Source of the DNA: Streptomyces sp. ISL-43
GTDB lineage: Bacteria > Actinomycetota > Actinomycetes > Streptomycetales > Streptomycetaceae
Direction of reading: 5' to 3'
Assembly (NCBI RefSeq): GCF_018614195.1
Contig: NZ_JAGGOT010000064.1
Coordinates: 20,650 to 84,649 of the forward strand
DNA length: 64,000 bases
Position numbers and translations under genes: made by a program
The notes under the pieces: generated by a model
Seen by the model: only the letters and a program-made list of their open reading frames with translations
The model's database searches: none
Told to the model about the DNA's origin: nothing
Part shown: positions 27,401 to 34,527 of the stretch, one piece after another
Layout: every line of letters starts with the position of its first letter
Position numbering within the stretch: position 1 is the first letter of the stretch

Positions 27401-27632
27401 CGACCGCGGCCACCGCCGCCCGCCGGTCGGACTCCGGGAGCCCGGCGCCCGCCCCGGCCAGCAGGGCCGCCTGCTCGCGCGCGAGCTGCCGTACGCCCGG
27501 GTCGCCCGGCTTCGGCGGCCTGAGCCGGCGAGCCCCCGGCCGGGACCTCGCCAGTGCCAGCGCCACCGCGTCCGCCGCCCGTAAGACGATCGTCTCGAAA
27601 CCCGCCTCGAAACCCGCCTCGAAGTCCGCCAT
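24429..27632 (-). CDS. NACHT-domain STAND ATPase with tandem-repeat linker and LRR-like C-terminus
   Basis: A 1067-residue NLR-like protein. The N-terminal 150 residues are Ala/Leu-rich and helical (opening MADFEAGFEAGFETIVLRAA). A Gly/Pro linker follows with six 9-residue repeats of QDPPGGGGS/P type (about 154-208). The NACHT ATPase has Walker A GPAGSGKST (about 285-293) and the hallmark Walker B LVDGVDEV (about 368-375), with VVTTRHSAVP as sensor. After helical domains, residues about 780-1060 form Leu-rich repeats (LESLTMHRNPRLEDLSPLAG). Bacterial NACHT proteins of this build include antiphage defence ATPases. The ATG at 27632 has GGGGAGGG at proper spacing. Defence is inferred; no effector domain is recognised. 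Confidence 0.9.
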   Translation of the reverse strand: MADFEAGFEAGFETIVLRAADAVALALARSRPGARRLRPPKPGDPGVRQLAREQAALLAGAGAGLPESDRRAAVAAVGEAFAALGAKEARALFAADPARAGAAADPAPPPGAALSPAAEGAYRELLALCRAHAVAGPPGSPAGPARDTTGEAGGGSQDPPGGGGSQDPPGGGGSQDPPGGGGPQDPPGGGGPQDPPGGGGPQDPPGGGAGTGGAAAFEERYAHHVAKTQGRVQLYGLTLSQARQDWSLDLAYISLAVSGGELLEEPGLQTSVKAEVALNATERVLLRGPAGSGKSTLVKWLALNAARSSFGPQLRDWNGLVPFVLPLRSFNSPVGLPRPQDWLNATGVPLSPPEDWVTGLLSAGRALVLVDGVDEVSPRLRDRTESWLRALLTEYPAARFVVTTRHSAVPEDWLTAHGFSSLALLPMDRDDVGAFITHWHASARAEADGEGAGPERELLDRYEKALLEAVGSRRDLGRLATNPLMCALLCALNRDRRMHLPRARKELYDTALDMLLIRRDSERDISGIEGVYLSRDEQTLLLQRLAYWLIRNGQVEASAEEAIGMIAESLDSMPQVKAQAGAETVFRHLLIRSGLLREPVPGSVLFVHQTFQDYLGAKAAVEARDFGVLVRNAHEYTWDNVVRMAVGHARPDERAYLLRQLLARADRSELDRSRLVLLAAACLEHAPELEPEVRREVTARTALLLPPRSPGQAEELAKAGELVLELLPEPAGLIEGEAAATIRTAALVGGDRALQVIAGFRRDDRYEAARELSDAWGRFPVDVYADTVLADAPMSTAHLHVRTAGQLRALDRLPHVRRLHVTWDGPVPPEIALRRDLESLTMHRNPRLEDLSPLAGQPLLRHLGVLDCPKVTGIEVVTELETDSLAFGYLRDELSLAPLAGAAGLRSLVIGFEPEQRRIGDVPAAQSLTALHLWQGARRMTLDGIERWPGVRTLTVAGSAQYRQLVRELPLTALAGLQIRHAAPVSAAALLPYERLGRLVLIRCALEGTLEALREFRELRRLVLSECLGTVDLSPLAPLDELVIEVRRGTHVSGTELIPPERLVRKD
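27010..27171. repeat. Six 27-bp tandem repeats inside the NACHT gene
   Basis: Units start at 27010, 27037, 27064, 27091, 27118 and 27145, each 27 bp and nearly identical, and each containing GGATCC. They encode nine-residue Gly/Pro/Asp/Gln units and stay in frame, so copy-number change would lengthen or shorten the linker without breaking the protein. There are no spacers, so this is not CRISPR. Confidence 0.96.
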
Positions 27633-27682
27633 CCCCATGCCCTCCCCTTGGCCTGGACACCCTCGTCCGAAGCATCTCGTGA

Positions 27683-27718
27683 ACCGTCGGTAACACCGAT
27701 GGATACCGATCGGTAACA
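27683..27718. promoter_or_regulatory. Repeated palindromic site between the NACHT gene and the hydroxylase operon
   Basis: Two related sites, ACCGTCGGTAACA (27683) and ACCGATCGGTAACA (27705), lie 22 bp apart, about two helical turns, in the 127-bp divergent region. The second contains the perfect palindrome ACCGATCGGT. The arrangement suggests cooperative binding by a dimeric regulator that I cannot name. It could control both units. Confidence 0.5.
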
Positions 27719-27759
27719 ACCCCTAGCCGAGCCCCGGAACCCGCCTCTATGGTGCGGAC

Positions 27760-28650
27760 ATGCCGAACCTGCCCGATGTCGTGCTGTGGTCCATACCCGC
27801 CTTCGTACTGCTCACCGTCATCGAGATCGTGAGCTACCGCATCCATCCCGACGAGGACGCCGCCGGGTACGAGACCAAGGACGCCGTCACCAGCCTCGGC
27901 ATGGGGATCGGCAGCCTCGTCTTCGACTTCCTCTGGAAGATCCCGATCGTCGCGATCTACACCGCGGTCTACGAGCTCACCCCGCTCCGCGTCCCCGTCC
28001 TGTGGTGGACCGTCCTGCTGATGCTGCTCGCCCAGGACTTCCTCTACTACTGGCAGCACCGCGGCCACCACGTCATCCGCATCCTGTGGGCCTGCCACGT
28101 GGTCCACCACAGCAGCCGCAAGTTCAACCTCACCACCGCCCTGCGCCAGCCCTGGACCAGCGCCACCTCCTGGCCCTTCTACCTGCCGATGATCGCGCTG
28201 GGCGTGCACCCGGCCGCCATCGCGTTCTGCTACTCCGTCAACCTCGTCTACCAGTTCTGGATCCACACCGAGCGCATCGACAAGCTGCCCCGCCCCGTGG
28301 AGTTCGTCTTCAACTCGCCCTCCCACCACCGCGTCCACCACGCCTCCCAGGGCGGCTACCTGGACCGCAACTTCGGCGGGATCCTGATCGTCTGGGACCG
28401 GATGTTCGGGTCCTGGGTGGGGGAGACCGACAAGCCGGTCTTCGGCCTCACCAAGAACATCGGCACCTACAACCCGCTGCGCGTCGCCACCCACGAGTAC
28501 GCCTCCATCGCCCGGGACGTGCGAAAGGCCGCCACCTGGCGCGAGCGTGCCGGACGCGTCTTCCGCGGCCCCGGCTGGCAGCCCGCGCCGGCCGCCGAGG
28601 GCGCCCCGGTCACGCAGGCCGGGGCACCCGCCCCGGAGCACGCCGCGTGA
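27760..28650 (+). CDS. Alkylglycerol-monooxygenase-like (sterol desaturase/fatty acid hydroxylase superfamily) membrane enzyme
   Basis: A 296-residue di-iron membrane hydroxylase. Histidine boxes are HRGHH (about 101-105), HVVHHSS (about 114-120) and HRVHH (about 190-194). Flanking segments HHSSRKFNLTTALRQPW and YLDRNFGGILIVWDRMFGSW closely resemble animal alkylglycerol monooxygenase (AGMO/TMEM195), which oxidises ether lipids and releases a fatty aldehyde. Four or five helices are predicted. It heads a three-gene operon; its stop overlaps the YhhN start. TATGGT 6 bp before the ATG suggests leaderless transcription. The exact substrate is inferred. Confidence 0.88.
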   Translation: MPNLPDVVLWSIPAFVLLTVIEIVSYRIHPDEDAAGYETKDAVTSLGMGIGSLVFDFLWKIPIVAIYTAVYELTPLRVPVLWWTVLLMLLAQDFLYYWQHRGHHVIRILWACHVVHHSSRKFNLTTALRQPWTSATSWPFYLPMIALGVHPAAIAFCYSVNLVYQFWIHTERIDKLPRPVEFVFNSPSHHRVHHASQGGYLDRNFGGILIVWDRMFGSWVGETDKPVFGLTKNIGTYNPLRVATHEYASIARDVRKAATWRERAGRVFRGPGWQPAPAAEGAPVTQAGAPAPEHAA

Positions 28651-29390
28651 GCGCCGCCGGATCCACCGGGCACGCGGAGCGCGCCGAGCGCCCGCAGTCC
28701 CGTACGCCGTCCTGGGCGCGCCCCACCGCACCCGCCGGGGCCGGCGGCGCCGGCCGGCTGCTGCTCGCCGCCTTCGCCCTCGCCGCCGCCCTCGACCTCG
28801 GCTCGCTGCTCGCCGACTGGCACACGGGGCACGTCCTCGCCAAGCCGCTGCTCATGCCCCTGCTCGTCGGCTACGTGATCACCCGCCGGGCCCCCCGGCT
28901 GCTCGTGGCCGCCCTGCTGTTCGGCTGGGGCGGGGACCTGGCCCTGCTCTTCGACGCCGATCCCGCCTTCCTGATCGGCATGGGCTCCTTCGCCGCCGGG
29001 CACGTCTGCTACCTCGTGCTCTTCGGCCGCCGTCGCACGGGTCCGGCGCTCGGGGCCGCGTACGCCGCCGCGCTGCTGTCCACCGTCACGCTGCTCTGGA
29101 GCGACCTGCCCGAGGAGCTGCGGATCCCCGTCGCCGGCTACAGCCTGCTGCTCACCGCCATGGCGTACCGCTCCAGTGCCCTCGGGTGGAGGGCCGGGCT
29201 CGGCGGGGCGCTGTTCCTGCTCTCCGACACGCTCATCGCCACCGGAGTCGCCGAATGGCCGCAGCTGCCCCGCCCGGACTTCTGGATCATGGCCACCTAC
29301 CTGGCGGCCCAGTACCTGCTGGCCACGGGAGCACTGGCTCCGGCGCAGGCGTACGGTAAGGAGGCCATACAAGGCTCAACCATTCCCTAG
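28647..29390 (+). CDS. Lysoplasmalogenase (YhhN/TMEM86 family) membrane protein
   Basis: A 247-residue multi-helix membrane protein of the YhhN family. Human TMEM86B hydrolyses the vinyl-ether bond of lysoplasmalogens to a fatty aldehyde plus glycerophospho-compound. After a hydrophilic 30-residue N-terminus there are about seven helices. They include KPLLMPLLVGYVI, LFGWGGDLALLF with the conserved acidic residue, and FLLSDTLIA with the second conserved Asp. The GTG at 28647 overlaps the preceding stop by 4 bp, coupling it to the AGMO-like gene. Confidence 0.88.
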   Translation: MSAAGSTGHAERAERPQSRTPSWARPTAPAGAGGAGRLLLAAFALAAALDLGSLLADWHTGHVLAKPLLMPLLVGYVITRRAPRLLVAALLFGWGGDLALLFDADPAFLIGMGSFAAGHVCYLVLFGRRRTGPALGAAYAAALLSTVTLLWSDLPEELRIPVAGYSLLLTAMAYRSSALGWRAGLGGALFLLSDTLIATGVAEWPQLPRPDFWIMATYLAAQYLLATGALAPAQAYGKEAIQGSTIP

Positions 29391-29408
29391 CCGGAGGACT
29401 GCACCACC

Positions 29409-30452
29409 ATGCGCGCCACCGTCATCCACGCCCCGCACGACATCCGCGTGGAGGAGGTGCCCGACGCTGCGATCCAGCGCCCCGAGGACGCCGTCGTCCG
29501 CGTCCTGCGTGCCTGCATCTGCGGCAGCGACCTCTGGGCCTACCGCGGCGAGGCGGCCCGCCAGCCCGGCCAGCGGATCGGCCACGAGTTCCTCGGCGTC
29601 GTCGAGGAGACCGGCTCCGCCGTGTCCGGCCTGCGCGCCGGCGACCTCGTCGTCGCCCCCTTCATGTGGTCCGACGGCACCTGCGACTACTGCGCCGAAG
29701 GCCTGTACACCTCCTGCCCGCACGGCGGCTTCTGGGGCTCCGTCGGCCACGACGGCGGCCAGGGCGAGGCCGTCCGCGTCCCGCACGCCGACGGCACCCT
29801 GGTGAAGCTGCCCGCCGACGCCGCCTCCGACGACCACCTGCTGACCGCGCTGCTCGCGCTGTCCGACGTCATGGGCACCGGCCACCACGCCGCGCTGGGC
29901 GCGGGCGTGCGCAAGGGCTCCACGGTCGCCGTCGTCGGCGACGGCGCGGTCGGCCTGTGCGGCGTCCTCGCCGCCAAGCGCCTCGGCGCCGAGCGGATCA
30001 TCGCACTGGGCCGCCACACCGCCCGTACGGACATCGCGAAGCTCTTCGGAGCCACCGACGTCGTCGCCGAGCGCGGCGAGGCGGCCGAGGCGGCCGTCCG
30101 CGAGCTCACCGGCGGCCAGGGCGCGCACGGCGTCATCGAGGCGGTCGGCACGGAGCAGTCCATGCGCACCGCCGTGAACATCGTCCGCGACGGCGGGGCC
30201 GTCGGCTACGTCGGCGTCCCGCACGGCAGCGGCACCGGCCTCGACCTGGGCGTCATGTTCGACCGCAACATCACCCTGCGCGGCGGCGTCGCGCCGGTCC
30301 GCGCGTACATCCCGGAGCTGCTGGCGGACGTGCTCAGCGGTGCGATCGACCCGGCGCCCGTCTTCGACCGGGCCATCTCCCTCGACGAGGTCCCGGACGG
30401 CTACCGCGCGATGGACGACCGCAGCGCGCTCAAGGTGATGATCACGCCCTGA
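29409..30452 (+). CDS. Zinc-dependent alcohol dehydrogenase family protein
   Basis: A 347-residue medium-chain dehydrogenase. The catalytic zinc ligands are in CICGSDLWAY (Cys about 38) and GHEFLGVVEE (His about 61). The structural zinc loop has three cysteines (GTCDYCAEGLYTSC) instead of the usual four. The Rossmann motif is VVGDGAVGL. It follows the lysoplasmalogenase by 18 bp with GGAGG upstream of ATG 29409, so it belongs to the same operon and could oxidise or reduce the fatty aldehydes made by its partners. That link is inference; general MDR membership is firm. Confidence 0.9.
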   Translation: MRATVIHAPHDIRVEEVPDAAIQRPEDAVVRVLRACICGSDLWAYRGEAARQPGQRIGHEFLGVVEETGSAVSGLRAGDLVVAPFMWSDGTCDYCAEGLYTSCPHGGFWGSVGHDGGQGEAVRVPHADGTLVKLPADAASDDHLLTALLALSDVMGTGHHAALGAGVRKGSTVAVVGDGAVGLCGVLAAKRLGAERIIALGRHTARTDIAKLFGATDVVAERGEAAEAAVRELTGGQGAHGVIEAVGTEQSMRTAVNIVRDGGAVGYVGVPHGSGTGLDLGVMFDRNITLRGGVAPVRAYIPELLADVLSGAIDPAPVFDRAISLDEVPDGYRAMDDRSALKVMITP

Positions 30453-30464
30453 TCCCCAGCGCGA

Positions 30465-30498
30465 AAGGGCCGGGCGGGGTGATCCCCGCCCGGCCCCT
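30465..30498. terminator. Bidirectional terminator between convergent genes
   Basis: AAGGGCCGGGCGGGG and CCCCGCCCGGCCCCTT form a long stem around TGAT between the dehydrogenase and the subtilase stop codons. Confidence 0.85.
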
Positions 30499-30510
30499 TC
30501 GTTCCCTCTG

Positions 30511-32058
30511 CTACTCGACGGCCTTCAGCGCGTCGACCACGCCGTAGCCGTAGTAGCCGGTCTGGCCCCACTTGCTGTTGCAGGTGGTGGCGTCGACCAG
30601 CGCGCCCGTGGCGTCGTAGACCTTCTCGGGGCAGGCCGCCTTCGTGGCCTGGCCCTTGAGCATCGCCTGGAGCTGCGACGGGCTCGCCCACGGGTGGCGG
30701 CTCTTGAGGAGCGCCGCGACGCCGGCCACGTGCGGGCCGGCCATCGAGGTGCCCTGCTTGTAGCCGTAGCCGCCGCCCGGGAGGGTGGACAGCACGCGGC
30801 CGTTGGCGTCCGGGGTGGCGGGGACCTGCCACTTGTCGCCGCCGGGGGCCGCGACGTCGACGACACCCAGCCCGTAGCTGGAGTAGTACGACTTGAAGCC
30901 CTGGTCGCCGGTCGCGCTCACCGTGACCACGCCCGGCAGCTGGGTGGGCAGGTCCAGGCAGACCTTGGGGTCGATGGTGCGCGGCACCGGGGTGGTGTCG
31001 TTCGGGCTGGTGTCGTCCACGATCGCGCTGGACGCGAGGTCGTGGTTCGAGTTGCCGGCCGAGGCCACGCTGAGCACGCCCTTGCGCTCGGCGTACTTCG
31101 TCGCCCGGGCGAGGGCCTCCACCAGCGCCTTCTGGTCGTCGTCCGACTTGCAGTTGTAGAGCCATGGGTCGACGTAGTAGCTGTTGTTGGTCACCTCGAT
31201 CCCCTTCTCGGCGGCGAACATGAAGCCGCAGACGACCGCTTCGGTGTAGAAGAGGCTGGTCGCGGGCTCGCTCACCTTGATCGCGGCGACCTGGACGCCG
31301 GGCGCCACACCGCTGATGCCGAGGCCGTTGCGCGCGGCCGCGATGGTGCCCGCCACGTGGGTGCCGTGGTCGCTGCCGTCCGCGTACGGACGCCAGGCGC
31401 CCTCGGTGGTGTCGGCGACGCCGCCGACGCAGTTCGCGGACTGGCCCTTGGAGAAGTTCGGGGCGAGATCCGGGTGGGTGTCGTCGACACCCGTGTCGAT
31501 GACGCCCACCGTGACGTTCCGGCTGCCATCGTTGATCTTGTGAGCCTGATCGGCCTTGATCGCCCGCAGGTCCCACTGGTTGGACTCCAGGGGCTCCTGC
31601 CCCGGCTCGGCCTGCGCCGCCGCCTTGGCGGCGTCCGCGTCGCTCAGCCGCTGCGTCGTGCCCTCCTCGGTGGTCTGCACCACCGACAGGGGAGCCGTAC
31701 GGGTGGCGCCGACCGACACGAACAGGCTTCGCTGCCCACGGAGCTGCTTGGCGAACTCCGGGTTCTGGGAGTGTGCGACCACCACTCCTATCTGCTCATA
31801 TGCGATCACCACCGTGCCACCGGCTCGCTCGATGGCCTTCCTCGCTTGCTTCACCGTGCCGTACGCGGTCAGGTTCGCGACGTACGACAGCTTGGGGCCG
31901 GAGGTGTCGGGCTTGGCGGCGGCCACCGTTTCGGCCCCGCTGCCGAGGGGTGCGGCACTGGCCGTCACCGCCGGCAGGAAGGCGAGCGAGGCGGTGAGTG
32001 CCAGTCCGACCGGAAGGGCGAGGGTGCGCCGCCGGTGACCGGTTCCCAGATGAGCCAT
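30511..32058 (-). CDS. Secreted S8 family (subtilisin-like) serine protease
   Basis: A 515-residue exported protease. It has a Sec signal peptide (basic MAHLGTGHRRR, hydrophobic core to about residue 30, Ala-rich cleavage region) and a propeptide of roughly 100 residues with an inhibitor-I9-like part (SYVANLTAYGTVKQARKAIE). The catalytic domain has Asp in VIDTGVDDTH (about 187), His in DHGTHVAGT (about 231) and Ser in GTSMAGPHVAG (about 434). Cysteine pairs suit an extracellular enzyme. No separate C-terminal domain is present. It is monocistronic and converges on the dehydrogenase. Confidence 0.95.
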   Translation of the reverse strand: MAHLGTGHRRRTLALPVGLALTASLAFLPAVTASAAPLGSGAETVAAAKPDTSGPKLSYVANLTAYGTVKQARKAIERAGGTVVIAYEQIGVVVAHSQNPEFAKQLRGQRSLFVSVGATRTAPLSVVQTTEEGTTQRLSDADAAKAAAQAEPGQEPLESNQWDLRAIKADQAHKINDGSRNVTVGVIDTGVDDTHPDLAPNFSKGQSANCVGGVADTTEGAWRPYADGSDHGTHVAGTIAAARNGLGISGVAPGVQVAAIKVSEPATSLFYTEAVVCGFMFAAEKGIEVTNNSYYVDPWLYNCKSDDDQKALVEALARATKYAERKGVLSVASAGNSNHDLASSAIVDDTSPNDTTPVPRTIDPKVCLDLPTQLPGVVTVSATGDQGFKSYYSSYGLGVVDVAAPGGDKWQVPATPDANGRVLSTLPGGGYGYKQGTSMAGPHVAGVAALLKSRHPWASPSQLQAMLKGQATKAACPEKVYDATGALVDATTCNSKWGQTGYYGYGVVDALKAVE

Positions 32059-32314
32059 GGGTTCTCCACATCATCATGAAAAAGCCGCGCGGGCGCGGTC
32101 GCGCCCGACGGGTTCATGTCACGTGAACCTAGTGCCGCCGTTCGGCTTTGCGCCATCAGTTCGAGAAATCAGTTCCCAGAGAAACCGCGGGTGTTGAACC
32201 GTCCCGACGCACCGGCCGTGCCGTTGACAGGGGGGATCAGCGCCACCGTCCCCCTGCACGGAGGTTGTTTTGTCCGTCGTCCCCACCGCACCCGCGTCAC
32301 AAGGAGAGTCCCCC

Positions 32315-32680
32315 GTGACCACCGAAGCAGCGCCGCCCCCGAGCAGCGCGGGAACGCCGCCGGCGAGCCCCGCGGCCGAAGAGTTCGTACGCGTCCAGCA
32401 GAGCGCGGAGTTCGCCGGACTGCGCCGCGCGCACCGTTCCTTCGCCTTCCCGCTCACCGTGGCGTTCATCGCCTGGTACCTGCTCTACGTCCTGCTCTCC
32501 AACTACGCGGGCGGCTTCATGGGGACGAAGCTCTTCGGCAACATCAACGTCGCCCTCGTCCTCGGCCTCGCCCAGTTCGCGACGACCTTCCTCATCGCCT
32601 GGCTGTACTCGCGCCACGCGGCGGCCCAGCTCGACCCGAAGGCCTCGGCCATCAAGGCACGGATGGAGGCCGGAGAATGA
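32315..32680 (+). CDS. DUF485 membrane protein, ActP partner
   Basis: A 121-residue protein with a Pro/Ala-rich N-terminus and two transmembrane helices (about 50-70 and 83-105): FAFPLTVAFIAWYLLYVLLS and NVALVLGLAQFATTFLIAWL. This is the YjcH/DUF485 type always found before acetate permease ActP. I chose GTG 32315, which has AAGGAG 9 bp upstream, over a TTG 15 codons earlier. Its stop overlaps the actP ATG by 4 bp, so they are translated together, probably as an acetate uptake unit. Confidence 0.9.
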   Translation: MTTEAAPPPSSAGTPPASPAAEEFVRVQQSAEFAGLRRAHRSFAFPLTVAFIAWYLLYVLLSNYAGGFMGTKLFGNINVALVLGLAQFATTFLIAWLYSRHAAAQLDPKASAIKARMEAGE

Positions 32681-34332
32681 GCGCCCCGCTCCTGGTGGCC
32701 GCGGGCACGGCGGCCACGGCGGGCACGACCGTCGCCGCCGGCGCCTCCGAGCACCGCCCGCTGATCATCACCCTGTTCGGACTGTTCGTCGTCGCCACCC
32801 TGGGCATCACGATCTGGGCCGGCCGCCAGACCAAGGACGCCGCCGACTTCTACGCGGGCGGCCGCCAGTTCACCGGTTTCCAGAACGGCCTGGCCATCTC
32901 CGGCGACTACATGTCCGCCGCGTCCTTCCTCGGCATCGCGGGCGCCATCGCGCTCTTCGGCTACGACGGCTTCCTCTACTCCATCGGCTTCCTCGTCGCC
33001 TGGCTGGTCGCTCTGCTCCTCGTCGCCGAGCCGCTGCGCAACTCCGGCCGCTACACGATGGGCGACGTGCTCGCGTACCGGATGCGCCAGCGCCCCGTGA
33101 GGACCGCCGCCGGCACCTCCACCATCGTCGTGTCGATCTTCTACCTGCTCGCCCAGATGGCCGGCGCCGGCGTGCTCGTCTCGCTGCTCCTGGGCATCAC
33201 CAGCGACCTCGGCAAGGTCGTGATCGTCTCGCTGGTCGGCGTCCTGATGATCCTCTACGTCACCATCGGCGGGATGAAGGGCACCACCTGGGTCCAGATG
33301 ATCAAGGCCGTGCTGCTCATCGCGGGCACCCTGCTGATCACCTTCCTGGTGCTGGTCAAGTTCAACTTCAACATCTCCGACCTGCTCGGCAAGGCCGCCG
33401 ACAACAGCGAGCAGGGCGTGAAGTTCCTGGAGCCGGGTCTGAAGTACGGCAAGGACTCGATCACGAAGCTGGACTTCATCTCGCTGGGCCTCGCCCTGGT
33501 CCTGGGCACCGCCGGACTGCCGCACATCCTGATCCGCTTCTACACGGTGCCCACGGCGAAGGCCGCCCGTAAGTCCGTGAACTGGGCCATCGGCATCATC
33601 GGCGCCTTCTACCTGATGACGATCGTCCTCGGCTTCGGCGCCGCGGCCCTGCTCAAGCGGGCCGACATCATCGCCTCCAACAAGGCCGGCACCACCGCGG
33701 CCCCGCTGCTCGCCCAGGAGATCGGCGGCGGCGCGGGCTCCACCGGCGGCGCGATCCTGCTCGCCGTGATCTCGGCGGTGGCCTTCGCCACCATCCTCGC
33801 GGTCGTCGCGGGTCTGACGCTGGCCTCCTCCTCGTCCTTCGCCCACGACATCTACGTGAACGTGATCCGCAAGGGCAAGGCCACCGAGAAGGAAGAGGTA
33901 CGGGCGGCCCGCTGGTCCACCGTGGTCATCGGCGCCGCCGCCATCGGCCTCGGCGCCCTGGCCCGCGACCTCAACGTGGCGGGCCTCGTCGCCCTCGCCT
34001 TCGCGGTCGCCGCCTCCGCCAACCTGCCGACGATCCTCTACAGCCTCTTCTGGAAGCGCTTCACCACCCAGGGAGCGCTGTGGTCCATCTACGGCGGCCT
34101 GGTCTCCTCGGTCGTCCTGGTGCTCTTCTCCCCGGTCGTGTCCGGGAAGCCCACCTCGATGTTCAAGGGCGCCGACTTCTACTGGTTCCCCCTGGAGAAC
34201 CCCGGCATCATCTCCATCCCGCTCGGCTTCCTGCTGGGGTGGCTGGGAACCGTCCTCTCCAAGGAGAAGGCCGACCCGCAGAAGTTCGCGGAGCTCGAGG
34301 TCCGGTCACTCACCGGAACCGGCGCCCACTGA
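32677..34332 (+). CDS. actP: Cation/acetate symporter ActP
   Basis: A 551-residue sodium/solute symporter of the SSS family, with about 13 transmembrane helices. The N-terminal DFYAGGRQFTGFQNGLAISGDYMSAASFLG is the ActP signature region, and AGLPHILIRFYTVPTAKAARKS is the second conserved block. It imports acetate and related short monocarboxylates with Na+. Start ATG 32677 overlaps the DUF485 stop. A very strong hairpin follows at 34369. Confidence 0.95.
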   Translation: MSAPLLVAAGTAATAGTTVAAGASEHRPLIITLFGLFVVATLGITIWAGRQTKDAADFYAGGRQFTGFQNGLAISGDYMSAASFLGIAGAIALFGYDGFLYSIGFLVAWLVALLLVAEPLRNSGRYTMGDVLAYRMRQRPVRTAAGTSTIVVSIFYLLAQMAGAGVLVSLLLGITSDLGKVVIVSLVGVLMILYVTIGGMKGTTWVQMIKAVLLIAGTLLITFLVLVKFNFNISDLLGKAADNSEQGVKFLEPGLKYGKDSITKLDFISLGLALVLGTAGLPHILIRFYTVPTAKAARKSVNWAIGIIGAFYLMTIVLGFGAAALLKRADIIASNKAGTTAAPLLAQEIGGGAGSTGGAILLAVISAVAFATILAVVAGLTLASSSSFAHDIYVNVIRKGKATEKEEVRAARWSTVVIGAAAIGLGALARDLNVAGLVALAFAVAASANLPTILYSLFWKRFTTQGALWSIYGGLVSSVVLVLFSPVVSGKPTSMFKGADFYWFPLENPGIISIPLGFLLGWLGTVLSKEKADPQKFAELEVRSLTGTGAH

Positions 34333-34368
34333 TACCCAGCGCCCGAGCGAATTGATCCGAGTACCGTC

Positions 34369-34404
34369 CGTGGCCGTGTCGTATTTCCCTACGACACGGC
34401 CACG
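34369..34404 (+). terminator. Terminator of the actP operon
   Basis: CGTGGCCGTGTCGTA and its perfect 15-bp complement TACGACACGGCCACG surround TTTCCC, 37 bp after the actP stop. A smaller inverted repeat, CCTACGCG / CGCGTAGG (34429-34454), follows and may belong to the moaA leader. Confidence 0.85.
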
Positions 34405-34527
34405 CCGCGTCTCGTTCTTTCGGGCGCCCCTACGCGCCACACCCGTCGCGTAGGCTCGGATACGGCGCGAGCGCTCTATCCATGGCTCGGCAAACCTCTA
34501 CGAACCGGACAGGGGAGGGGGCCCACA

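Noticed and set aside
25471..28731. A 1086-codon minus-strand open frame beside the NACHT frame
   Set aside because: It reads the same DNA one base off, giving Arg/Gly-rich low-complexity sequence, and would run antisense to the hydroxylase gene.
34405..34527. Molybdenum-cofactor riboswitch before moaA
   Set aside because: The leader has only a short inverted repeat and lacks the conserved Moco aptamer blocks.
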